Below, piece by piece: positions 46,338-61,712 of a stretch of DNA of 64,000 nucleotides (positions within the stretch are counted from its first letter, which is position 1; the number at the start of each line of letters is the position of its first letter). The stretch covers positions 1 through 64,000 of the forward strand of contig VWPU01001245.1 in assembly GCA_013398955.1 (NCBI GenBank), read 5' to 3'. Origin of the DNA: Callaeas wilsoni (Eukaryota; Chordata; Aves; Passeriformes; Callaeidae). The position numbers and the translations under genes are program-made. The notes under the pieces were generated by a model that saw only the letters and a program-made list of their open reading frames with translations, had not been told where the DNA came from and searched no databases.

Positions 46338-46648
46338 TGGGGAAGCTGGAGAGGGGGTTCTCCTTTGGGAACTGTAGTGATAAGACAAGGAGTAATGGGA
46401 TCAAACTGAAAGAGGAGAAATTTAGGTGAGCTATACAGACAAAATTCTTCCCTGTGAGGGTGGGGAGGCCCTGGCTCAGGGTGCCCAGAGAAGCTGTGGC
46501 TGCCCCTGGATCCCTGGAAGTGTCCAAGGCCAGGTTGGACAGGGCTTGGAGCAACCTGGGACAGTGGAATGTGTCCCAGCCTGCGGAAGAGATGGAACAA
46601 GATGAGCTTTAAGGTCCCTTGCCACCCAAACCATTCCATGATTCTAAG
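46338..46648 (+). repeat. CR1 LINE 3' end
   Basis: gtgagggtggggaggccctg ... aaaccattccatgattctaa. Confidence 0.92.
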
Positions 46649-46881
46649 AACTGTGGTGGATCTCTGCCCTTCTCAGGTGAGTGTAACTCAGTGAGGCTCT
46701 CTAGGTTTACCCAAGCGAGGAATCTGATCCAGGAAGTATCTTCTGCCACCTTTCCTGTGTGGCCTGGAAGCAGTTTCCTGCAGGAAACCTCCAGCTGTTC
46801 CCTCTGCTTCCCGTGTCTGGTTCAGTCCGTGTGCTCCAGGGCTGTTGTGCAGCACCCACGTTCCTGGGCAGGACTGCAGCT

Positions 46882-47212
46882 CATCCCAGAATCCCAGGCT
46901 GGGTCAGGTTGGAAAGGACCAGCGGAGGTCATCTGGTCCCACCTCCCTGCTCCAGCAGGGCCATCCCAGAGCACACAGCACAGGATTCTGTCCAGATGAT
47001 TCTGGAATATCCCCAGTGAGGAGACTCCACTTCCTCTCTGGACAATCTGTTCAGTGCTTAGTCGCTGCACAGGGAAAAAGTTCTTCCTCATGTCCAGGTG
47101 GAACTTCCTGGGCATCAGTTCCTGTCCATGCTTTTTATTCCACTGCTGGGTGCCCCAGAGCAGAGCCTGGGCCCTGCTCTGAGCCCTCCCTGCAGACAGA
47201 GACAGGGAAGAT
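46882..47212 (-). repeat. CR1 LINE 3' end (third subfamily)
   Basis: catcccagaatcccaggctg, gttggaaaggaccagcggag, aagttcttcctcatgtccag. The same subfamily occurs on + at 50858-51297. Confidence 0.88.
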
Positions 47213-48391
47213 GTCCCCTCAGGAATAAATAAAGTATTGGATGTTTGCCTTTCTACATGGAGGAAGATGAAAAAGCAAAAGCTGGGAGGTGTTTTAGCTC
47301 CTCTCTTTCCCACTGTGAACAGTTTAAGACCTGTTTATGGGCAGAAATTAAGCGAGGTGGAAAGACCATTATCTGCAGAACACCGTGAAATTCAACAGAC
47401 TTCAGAAAAGATAGGCAGTGTTTCAAAAAATGTGTTTAAATGTGAACTCCATGTTAAAGGAGGAGGTTGATTTACCTTCAGCAGCACCTGCAAATACAAA
47501 GTACTGCTCAGAGGGAGGGCAAACATGACTCAAACACAAGTAGTTTTTAAAACAGAGTCTGATAAGCTCAACACCACATAAAAATTATTCCATTGTGTGA
47601 ATAACAATCGAGTGGGTCCTGCAAACGGAAACGACCCGTGCTTCACAAATATAATTACTGCACTTGGCTCCCTCATGGCTCAGTGCTCTGCTTATAATAA
47701 ATGGCCTTGAAAAGCAGCATTTTTATAGAGAGTGGTTCGTTTGCAGAGCTCTCTGAGCTCCTCCTCTGCTCCTTGCTGTGCTGAGGCATCACTCAGGGAA
47801 CCCAACTCGGAACATAAAAGCAACCCCAGCAAATCAAGGCAAGATCCTCCTAATGCTGTTCCTTTGTTTCTAGCTGCAGCTTTCCCCCCCCAGAGCTCTC
47901 ACAGACTCTGGGATCTACAGCTGAGGGACTTTCTGAACCAGACACTGTCGCTGCACAGCCAGAGTATTTACAGTCACTCATCATTAATGTTTTTCTCCTC
48001 CATGAACTCACCCATGTGCTTTAGAAACTCAGGAAAGCTTGTGCCATCCAAACTGGATAATATCCTTGCTCCATCTGTAATTTTATGCTCTCTAATTACG
48101 TGTAGCTAAGCTTTTACATAACAATCCCAACCTGCCTTGCAAGGGGTGGAATTCATAAGCAGGAGGGAATGGGAAAAAAAAAAAGGCTTATAAACACCTC
48201 TGTGGCAAGATAATCTTATCTCAAAGCCTTTGTTCTTCAAAATTGCTCAGGGAGTTAATGCTTGTGGTTGTGAAAGATAGATGTGTTTGGAATAAGGGGG
48301 GGAAAAAAGTAATAACGTTGTTTGCTGGAGGTACAGCTCAGCAGAAGGAACCCAGAGGAGAAGGATCTGGAAGCTCTTTGTACAAATGCTG
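47213..48391. other. Intergenic, repeat-free stretch
   Basis: AT-rich unique sequence up to the solo LTR. It has no CR1, and a conserved non-coding element is possible but not shown. Confidence 0.4.
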
Positions 48392-48395
48392 CTGG

Positions 48396-48845
48396 TGATG
48401 CCTTGTAGAGGCTGCCCTGGAGCAGAGGCTGGGCAGAGTGAAAGGATAAAGGGCAGGGGTTTATGGACAGGCCTTCCCAGCGCACACCTTGGGCACTGCA
48501 GGAGTCTCGCAGAGACTGCACCCAGGTTGGACGACAGTCACACCTCTTTGGGACAGATATAAGTTTTGTCCATTTGCATATCAGAGGTTAATTGTCCAAT
48601 TCCAGCTTCAGGCAGTGCAGTCCCCTTCTCTCAGTTTGCTCCCCCCCAACTCACTTTTGTTTCCATTTCTCGGGGCCTGAGACCGTGAGGTCTCCTTGAT
48701 TCCCAGGCCTGGAGAGGAATAGTTGTGTCTGACCAAAATGGGAAAAGCAGCAGCTAACACTCTGTATGGAGCTCAGAGTTACACACTAAAGAATTGCAGG
48801 ATTACAAACATATGAAAATATAAAAGCTAAAATCCTAAGGCGTCA
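48396..48845 (-). mobile_element. Solo LTR, same family (copy 2), intergenic
   Basis: 450 bp, starting TGATGCCTT and ending AAGGCGTCA (one mismatch in the terminal inverted repeat). It has a 4-bp target duplication CTGG at 48392-48395 and 48846-48849. It shares an octamer ATTTGCAT and a C7 run with copy 1. The poly(A) hexamer of copy 1 is changed to CATAAA here. No internal retroviral sequence is present. Confidence 0.9.
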
Positions 48846-49117
48846 CTGGGAATGAGAAGACTTGTCAGGATCAGCTCAGGAGCTGAGAAAGGAGAATTTG
48901 ATCAGCCTCTGTCTGAAAACTTGCTGTGGTCCATCGAATCACTGGTCCATCAAATATGGAATTCTACTTGCCAGCAGTTTGTCACTTTGTCCTTCAGAGG
49001 ACATCCCACTGCTCCACACGCTCCCAGTGCTCCCCTGGGAAGGGCAACCACTCAGAAGCCTCCCCTGTGGACAGCTCCTTGTGTTGTCAGAAGTCACCTA
49101 CTGCCTCAGCCAGAAAC

Positions 49118-49184
49118 AGCGGAGAACCTGGATGGTCTTTAAGGTCTCTTCCAACTCTAATAATTCCAAGATTCTATGATTCTA
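49118..49184 (+). repeat. CR1 LINE 3' tail
   Basis: ggatggtctttaaggtctct, attctatgattctat tail. Confidence 0.8.
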
Positions 49185-49539
49185 TCCTTGATTTAGGAGT
49201 GGGATTCTCATATCAAGCCCTGCTTCTGAGGTTGCAGAACTCCATCACACCAGGATGCTGCTTGGAGATTTAGAAAGTGTGACGTGGGATCAGATTTAAC
49301 TCCAAATACTTTGCACAAACTGCTCCAGGCTCCCTAATCCCTCCTGGCTGCTCATTAAGAACGTCCTTAAGAACTTCCTGCTCCATGCAGCTTTACTGGA
49401 TGTCTAAGAAATCAGGCAGTGCCTGGACTGCACCAAACCAAGATGTGTTTCTGGATTCCTGCAGTTTGGCCAGGGTAAGGCCCCTCTTTAGAAGGATTCT
49501 TGGCCAGGAAATTTGCAACTTTGTCTTTGCTGCCTCCAT
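49185..49539. other. Intergenic, no gene recognised
   Basis: Unique sequence, nothing recognised. Confidence 0.45.
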
Positions 49540-49685
49540 ACAGTGTTGGGATAGAAAGGACATTAAAGATCATCCAGTTCCACCCCCTGCCATGGGCAGG
49601 GAAACCTTCCACTGTCCCAGGTTGCTCCAAGCCCTGTCCAACCTGGCCTTGGACACTTCCAGGGATCCAGGGGCAGCCACAGCAT
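49540..49685 (-). repeat. CR1 LINE 3' fragment
   Basis: aaagatcatccagttccacc ... ccagggatccaggggcagcc. Confidence 0.9.
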
Positions 49686-50857
49686 GAAGGTCAGGCTACC
49701 AGTCGGAACTGCAGGGGCTTCAAATGAAGAATAATTCCCCAGAAAGGAAAAATTAAAAGGTAGAATTTGCAAGCAAGAAGCACAGCTCCAAAACCTCAGC
49801 AGAAATAGCTCTGGAGGACATGGTAAGATGTAGGGCTGTGTTTTCTTTAGAGAGTTTGTCCCCTCACAGGACACCTTCCTGTGTCTGAGATCCAAAACCA
49901 CTGAACCTGGAATCACAACCCACCAGACATTCAGCTTCTCTTCATTCAAGAAGAATGTGCTCATTCCAGCACTCTTGTCCTCTAGAGAAATTTACCAGTC
50001 ATTTTCCCAAACAGGATAAAAAGAAATGTATCTGAATGAAAGTGCCGTCCTATTCCAGTTCAATATACCTGATACCAAGTGAATTTTCCCTTTCTAAGAT
50101 TATTTTAGTTTTCCCTTGTGGAGTCCAGCAGAATCTGGGTGTCAGCCTCACCCCAGTGGGGTCCGTGCTGTGGGCATGCAGCTCCAACAACTTTATTCTC
50201 TTTGTGGCTTCCTACTTTAAAAAGTGTTGATAGGATGAGTTTTCTTCTCAGAACAGCTACGCCCATCTCCTGCACACAATCAGCCGCCAGGCTGTCCTGT
50301 GATATGGTAAAGGCTGCCCAGGAGTTCGATGAGCAGCTGTGAGTGTGGGTGCTGATAGGAGGCTGTATCTCCAGTTTTGAGGCACGGTGCCACAACTCAG
50401 CTGTGCAGGGAGCACAAACACAATGATTTCTACAGCCTCTGTCCCAACAAAGAGCCTCTGGGCTGAACCAATGCTGGTTTCTGCACTTAAGATCAACCAG
50501 GTGGCTCATTCTGCTGGGCTGAAGCCATTTAGGACTTGGCCATATACATAAGACTGGCCTTGATGGCGAAGGGCTTTTAGGAAACAGTGTAAAACCTAAC
50601 AGGTCCTACCCAGCCACTGCGACCTCAGTAAGAGTGGGAACACTAAAATCCAGACTCTAAGCAAGGGAGAGTGAGTTTTAGCAGCTGTTCATGTAGAAGA
50701 GCCACTGGAAGGATGCGAAGGCAGCAGAGGAAGTTTGAAATGCAGAGGTGATTTTTAGCAACTGAAAGATCATTTGGGTACTACAGCCCTCTCTTATGTC
50801 TGGGCAGTCAAGGAGCTGGTGGTACCGCCTAAGAGAGAAAATCGTACCTGCGTGGTG
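49686..50857. other. Intergenic, no gene recognised
   Basis: Unique sequence, nothing recognised. Confidence 0.45.
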
Positions 50858-51297
50858 TGAAGATGATGAAGGGCCTGGAGCATCTCCCTGCCCAGGAGAG
50901 GCTGAGGGAGCTGGGGCTGCTCAGCCTCGAGAGGAGACACAGCTGAGAGGGGCCCTCAGCCCTGGGTGTCCCTGTGTGCAGGGAGGGCTCAGAGCAGGGC
51001 CCAGCAATGGCACCAGAGGAACGGGCAGGGACTGATCCCAGGGAGCTCCACCTGGACATGAGGAAGAACTTTCCTGTGCAGTGACAGAGCTCTGAACAGA
51101 TTGTCCAGAGAGGGAGTGGAGTCTCCCTCACTGGAGATATTCCAGAACGGTCTGGACACAACCCTGCAACCAGGGATGACCCTGCTGGAGCAGGGAGGTG
51201 GAACCAGATGACCTCCAGTGGTCCTTTCCAACCTGACCCATCCTGGGATTTTGAGAATTAGGGATTCCGGGATTTGGGAATTCTGGGATTCTGTGCC
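50858..51297 (+). repeat. CR1 LINE 3' end (third subfamily) with expanded tail
   Basis: agaggctgagggagctgggg, ctggacatgaggaagaactt, cctttccaacctgacccatc. The tail continues as irregular GGGATT(C/T) units from about 51,250. Confidence 0.9.
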
Positions 51298-51345
51298 CAG
51301 CACTGTGTAGTTGTACCACAGCTCGCCTGGTGAGTGCTGACCAAC

Positions 51346-51640
51346 AGCAGAGCTGGAGAGAGGCTTGGGACAAGGGATGGAGTGGCACAAAGAGGGAGAA
51401 TGGCTTCCCACTGCCAGAGGGCAGGCTTAGATGGCATATTGCTAAGGAATTGTTCCCTATGAGGGCGGTGAGGCCCTGGCACAGGGTGCCCAGAGAAGCT
51501 GCGGCTGCCCCTGGATCCCTGGAAGTGTCCAAGGCCAGGTTGGATGGGGTTTGGAACACGCTGGGATAGTGGAAGGTGTTCCTGGCCATGGCAGGGGGTG
51601 GGACGGGATGAGCTTTAAGGTCCCTTGCCCCCTAAACCGC
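51346..51640 (+). repeat. CR1 LINE 3' end
   Basis: agctggagagaggcttggga ... aggtcccttgccccctaaac. It ends at the edge of the second CpG-rich block. Confidence 0.92.
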
Positions 51641-51649
51641 TCGGTGCCG

Positions 51650-52190
51650 CGGTGCCCCCGCAGCCGGGCACCGCCCGCCCTCAGCTCCTGAGGGGCCACC
51701 GCCGCCCCTCACGGCGCGTGACGTCACGCCAGTGTGACGTCACCGCCCAATCCCCTGCGCGGCCGTCGCTGACGTCAGGCCCTGGCCCCGGTGCGAGCGG
51801 CCCCGGCTGAGGGACGGGGCGGCGGCGGCGGGAGCGCGGCGAGCGCGAGGTGAGCCCGGGGCCGGCCCAGGGGGCTTTCGGGACTGGTTTTGGGGGGATT
51901 TGAGGGGCTGGTTTGGGGAGATTTAAGCGGCTGCTTCGGGGACGCTTTGGGGCCGGGAGCCGTCCCGCTCCCGGCGCGACCGAATGAATGGGGTGGGGGA
52001 GGGGCGGTTCCCCCGGCACCGCCCGGTCCCCTCCTTTAGGGACCCTTCGGGGACGCTTTGGGGCCGGGACCTTCGAAGCGGTGGCACTTCTGTGCCTCAC
52101 CGCACACTCGCTGCGGGCGGGCGGGTTTTGTCCGTGTCCCTCACCCGCACCGGCCCCTTGGCTTCGTCAGCGGAGGCTGTGCCGGGTGTA
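51650..52190 (+). promoter_or_regulatory. CpG-rich promoter block with three CRE palindromes
   Basis: A GC- and CpG-rich block with TGACGTCA at 51719-51726, 51735-51742 and 51770-51777 and a CCAAT box at 51747-51751. A splice donor GCGAG|GTGAGC at 51850 follows. It could be an alternative distal promoter of TDH (about 4.8 kb before its ATG) or of a non-coding transcript. The frames over it show no family resemblance. A GGGGACGCTTTGGGGCCGGG direct repeat occurs near 51,938 and 52,050. Confidence 0.6.
51719..51777. promoter_or_regulatory. Cluster of three TGACGTCA (CREB/ATF) sites
   Basis: Three perfect 8-bp palindromes start at 51719, 51735 and 51770, with a CCAAT box between the second and third. 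CREB/ATF-family binding is inferred from the consensus. Confidence 0.65.
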
Positions 52191-52198
52191 GAGCCGGG

Positions 52199-52760
52199 GA
52201 ATCGGGAATGGTTTGGGTTCGAAGGAACCTTAAAGATCATCCAGTTCCACCGTTTGCCATGGGCAGGGACATCTCCCACTATCCCAGGTTGCTCCAAGCC
52301 CTGTCCAGCGTGGCCTTGGACACTTGAGGGACCCAGGGGCATCCACAGCTTCTCTGCAACTGTGCCAGGGCCTCTCCACCCTCACAGCCAAGAATTCCTT
52401 CTCAATATCCCATCTAAAGCTACTTTTTTTTAAGTTTAAAGCCATTCCCTGTTGTCCTGTCCCTCCATCCCTTGTCCCAAGTCCCTCTCCAGCTCTCCTG
52501 GAGCCCCTTTAGGCACTGCAAGGAGTCTAAGTTCTCCCTGGAGCCTTCTCTTCTCAAGGTATGTTACACCCCCAGCTCTCCCAGCCTGGCTCCAGAGCAG
52601 AGGGGCTCCAGCATCTCTGTGGCCTCCTCTGGACTTGCTCCAGCAGCTCCATGTCCTTTTGCTGTTGGATCCCAGATCTGGAGGCAGCTCTGCAGGTGGG
52701 ACCTCACCTGAGCGGGGCAGAGGGGCAGAATCGCCCCCTCCCCTGCTGCCCACTCTGCCC
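52199..52760 (-). repeat. CR1 LINE 3' end, long copy
   Basis: gaatggtttgggttcgaagg through ccctccatcccttgtcccaa to ggtgggacctcacctgagcg and gcagaatcgccccctcccct. Confidence 0.92.
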
Positions 52761-54322
52761 AGGATACATTGGACGTTCTGGACCGATCTTCCTTACCTGC
52801 TCCGGGAGTGTCACGCCGTTCAGCAGCTGCATAATCTCCCTTTATTTTTTTTGTTTATTTTTGGTGGCTGAGGTCAGCTTTCCAACGGGTGCCTCGTGGC
52901 TCAGGCTGACGTCTCCTCTTGGCGGGCTCCGCGAGGGGCTCGGCATCGGGCTCGGCATCGGAGTGCTTGATGCGTCACGCCGGGATAGGAGCCCTGCATG
53001 TGTGTCAAGGTTATTTATGCTGAGCTTGGCCAGCAGCTCCCTGCCAGAGAGAACGTCTCCAGCCTGGACACCCTGGCACATCCCTCCTGCCAGGGGACGC
53101 CGGCAGGGACGCAGCGTCCCAGCTTGGGTGGTTCTCGGAACCGGAGGGATTGCCAGAGGGAACGTGTGATGGATTTGGGCTGTCTGGCTGTCCAGGCAGC
53201 GGTCGTTGGGGTTGAGCTGAGAGTATCCCTTAGCTGTTGCAGCTGGAGTGCTTGAGTGCTCCCAAATGTCTTGATCCGATGGAGTTTCCACTTGGCAGCA
53301 CTTGGGCTCCAGAGAGGCTTTCCCATGGGCAGAGAGGCTTGTGCTTCATCTTCTGGATACCCAAGGAAGGGCCTGTCTTTCTCCTCAAGCTCTCGATACA
53401 GCTGGAAACATTAGAGGAGCTTCCCAATGCATAAGCAAAGCTGCAGGTCTGAAGCAGGAACTGTGGGGTTTGGAGCCAAATGGGAGTTGAGAACTTGGAG
53501 CTCAGGGCGCTGGTGTGGACCATGTTCCCGAGGATGTGGTTGGGAATCTGCGAGATCCTGTGCCCTGCAGAATCCCTTAATTTTCTTCAAAAGAAGAAAG
53601 TTCTGGATTTTTTGGTTTAGCTCCCTGGAGGGGCATCCTGTGACATCCCAGCAGCTGTGCAGCCCCAGAAGTCCTGTGGGAGCTCTGGGATTTGGTTTGG
53701 CCTCTCTCTCCTCCTTCTCTCCCATTTTCTTTGAATCTTGCAGTGGGACTTTCTAGACTAAGCCCATGACTTTCTTATCTGTCTTGTCACTGTGACATTC
53801 TATTAATAACTAATTTACAAAAACTGCTGGTTTCCATAAACATTTTTGACTTTAATGTGAGCAACAGGTGTTGCTGCTTATATAACACCTTGGAAAGCTC
53901 GCAGAGGATCAGCAGCTGGAAGTTCACTCACTAAATGTCATTTTATGAATGTTTCTTTTTTTTTTTTTTCTTTATTCCCTCTTTTCCCTCTCCCTGTGCT
54001 TTAATCTTCTTACAAACCTCACAAATTTCCTGCTATCCCGGGCAGATTATTGCTGTACATTGGAACACGTGTTTGCTTTCTACTAATCCTTTGCACTGCC
54101 ACTAATTAATTTAAACTCTGTCCTTCAGCCATGACCCGAGGCTGGCTGGTTCTGGGACTTGGAGGAGCTGCTTGTGTGCCTTCAGAGCCCTCCTCCTGCC
54201 CATTCCAAACTTCCAGGCATTTCAAAATCGAGCAGGAGGGAACAGTGATATCCCTGGCTGCTGCTGCTGCTCTCACATTCACGGGGTTGGGGTTTTTTTT
54301 CCCTTTTTTTTTTTTTCCTAAG
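52761..54322. other. Region between the two candidate TDH promoters
   Basis: Unique sequence with a short CGGGCTCGGCATC direct repeat near 52,935-52,965, a T-run near 53,948-53,970 and a T-rich tract at 54,291-54,318. No coding exon recognised. Confidence 0.45.
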
Positions 54323-54356
54323 GTGTGTGACAACTCCTACTCTCTGCCAGGTTTTG

Positions 54357-54434
54357 ATTGGCTTTCCAAAGAGGCAGTGTCCTATAAATTGCCTTCTCCG
54401 CTCTGCTTCTGCCTTATCACCAGCTGAGGGACAG
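54357..54434 (+). promoter_or_regulatory. TDH: TATA/CCAAT core promoter with first-exon donor, probably TDH
   Basis: An inverted CCAAT box (ATTGG, 54357-54361) lies 22 bp before TATAAAT (54383-54389). A pyrimidine-rich stretch follows, and a strong splice donor ACAG|GTGAGT sits at 54435. This fits a short non-coding first exon of about 54,412-54,434 that splices to the TDH exon at 56,647. Alternatively the T-rich tract ending AAG at 54,322 is an acceptor and 54,323-54,434 is an internal leader exon. Both readings are inferred. Confidence 0.5.
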
Positions 54435-54660
54435 GTGAGTACAGGAGAGGGAAAATTCCAGCAGCAATTCCATTGCCTAATCCTTGAAATTAGCATTGGT
54501 TCTTAATTTAAGTTAGTGGGGTGGGGGAAATAACTTTTATGTTTCAGGATAAAACTTCCTCATTTTGCTGACACTTTCTAATATTAGTTTGAGTTGATAA
54601 ATGAAATCAGGGACTGAGAAACTGTTCAGAAGGGGATATGGGAGGGGGGTTTGAAAATAT
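54435..54660. other. Probable TDH leader intron, first part
   Basis: Intron-like sequence after the donor at 54435. Confidence 0.4.
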
Positions 54661-54742
54661 ATCATGGAATCATGGAATGGTTTGGGTTGGAAGAGACCTT
54701 AAAGCTCATCCTGTTTCAGGGGCAGGGACACCTTCCACTGTA
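54661..54742 (-). repeat. CR1 LINE 3' fragment
   Basis: tcatggaatcatggaatggt ... ggcagggacaccttccactg, cut off by an AT palindrome. Confidence 0.87.
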
Positions 54743-56646
54743 AATTATATCTATATATTATATAGATAATTTTTTTCTCTTCAGTTCCCAACAGAAGTAT
54801 TCCTTTTTGGGATAGTAAAAAGGGAAGCCTATAAAAAATTTAAGTTATTTTACATCAGTTAAATTAAATTTTTTTTGCGTGTTCAGAGCCGTTAATAACG
54901 CCTGGAAGTTATTTAAGATGGGAAACTTGGATCTAGCAGAATGGGCTTTCCTGGCTTGAGTTGCTTTTGCAAGTTGATCACTGTGTTGGGGCTGACTTCA
55001 GCTGTTTGGGGAAGTGTTTTTAAGGCATAATATTAATTTCTTGATATATCTGTGCATTTATGGCAACTTTAGCAGCCAGTCAGACCTGTTTTTTTCCCCC
55101 TTTGTATTTGAAATACAAATAAACGCCATCAGTAGAGGTTTTTACAGCAGCTCTGCTGCCTGGGTGTTGCAGTGCCTGGTATAAAATGCGTTTACTGTTC
55201 TGAGTCAGACCTGTGAGTAAATTCTCAGCTTAAGCCTTTGTGGTTTCACTCCAGGTGCATTTGGAAAAAACAGTCCAGTCACTGGGAAACTGATTTTAGT
55301 CACAGCCAACTTTGGTTTGTACTTTGCAGAGCTCAAAATGCCTTTTCAGGTACTTGGAGTGGAATTTTTTTGTGACACAGACCAGTGAGTCTCTCTCAGT
55401 GCTGGAAGATTTTTATTTTTCCATGCTGAAATAGGAAGGGATTATCATGAGAGCTGGTGCCTGGGTCTGTGTCCGGATGGATTTTGGATATTTCCAAGGA
55501 TGGACCCTCCCATCACCTCTCTGGGCATCTCAGACTGAGTCTTTTTGATCAGTTTAAATGTATTTTTTTAATCATGCAATTTTAGGGGGCTGTCTTATTA
55601 GACAATAGGTAGTTTAGCAAATCCGTATTTAAATAGCAAAACTCTCTCAAGTACCAGAAAATTCTCAGCCAGGTGAGCTGGGAAATGAAAGGAACACCCA
55701 CATTAATCACTTGTTTGCTTTTCTCTGCAACTGGAATTCATCTGCAGCAATGAACCGCTGCAGTTTCTTGTGGAGAGCTTCCTTCTACCTGGCTCTCCTT
55801 TTTAGAATGTATGCCCCACGAAAGGATTTGATGGGGTAATCTCATCAGGCAAGTCTGAAATATGCTTTCATCTGGGAATTTACATATTCTAGATCTTTGG
55901 GAAGGGGTTAAAAATTGTTCAGAGGCGATAAGGAAAAGAGAAATGATTGTGCCTTGAGGATTATATTTGAGAGAAGGAAATTTGCACCACAGAAATGACA
56001 GTTGTGGCTGCAGGTGTGATTTATTTAGGGTACTTTGCATTTCCTTCCCCAGTATGAAAGATTTGGAGAGAAAGAACCCAAACTTGAATGCAGCACAGAG
56101 TAAATTATAATTATGTGAAATAATTAGGACATTTTCCTGAGGCCTGGCTAAACCCTGCCACTCCTCTGTTTGCTTTCTGGGCACTGTCCATCCTGAGTGT
56201 TAAGCTGGAGTAAATCTCCCTTTTTTTAAAGAGATTTCCTGCTGCCTCCTTGGCTCAGCTGTTCTTGCTGATGTAATCCTGAGGAGTTTTGCTTATTCAC
56301 AGCAGCCTGCAAAACGTTCACTCCAAACGTGGCAGCACAGCAGCTTTGTTTTATTCTCTATTTATGCTTAAAATCACAGTTTCGAGTGATTTTTTAAAAA
56401 AGGTTTAAACTCGAGCTTTACAGTATTCTCCCTGTCCATTTTCCTGGACTCGCTCCAGCCAGGGAACGCATTACCCGTGCTCCTGTTACATCCCAGGCTG
56501 CTCCCAGCCCTTGCTTGGCACGATGCCCCAGCCTCGGATGGCATCGAATTCCTCTGGATCCCCGCGGAGTTTTCTGGGGGAGCGTTTGAAAGCCGTTTAA
56601 CGGGGTGGAGTCGCTTGTGACTCACCTTTTCTCTCTCTCCTCACAG
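54743..56646. other. Probable TDH leader intron, unique part
   Basis: AT-rich, no recognised repeat, ending in the TTCTCTCTCTCCTCACAG acceptor of the first TDH coding exon. Confidence 0.45.
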
Positions 56647-56664
56647 CACATCTGAAGGGGGAAG

Positions 56665-61712
<5,048 letters not shown>

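Noticed and set aside
34400..51640. Looked for a gene between MTMR9 and TDH such as the SLC35G5 retrogene known from human
   Set aside because: No multi-pass membrane-protein frame or intronless transporter is present; only CR1, LTR and unique DNA.
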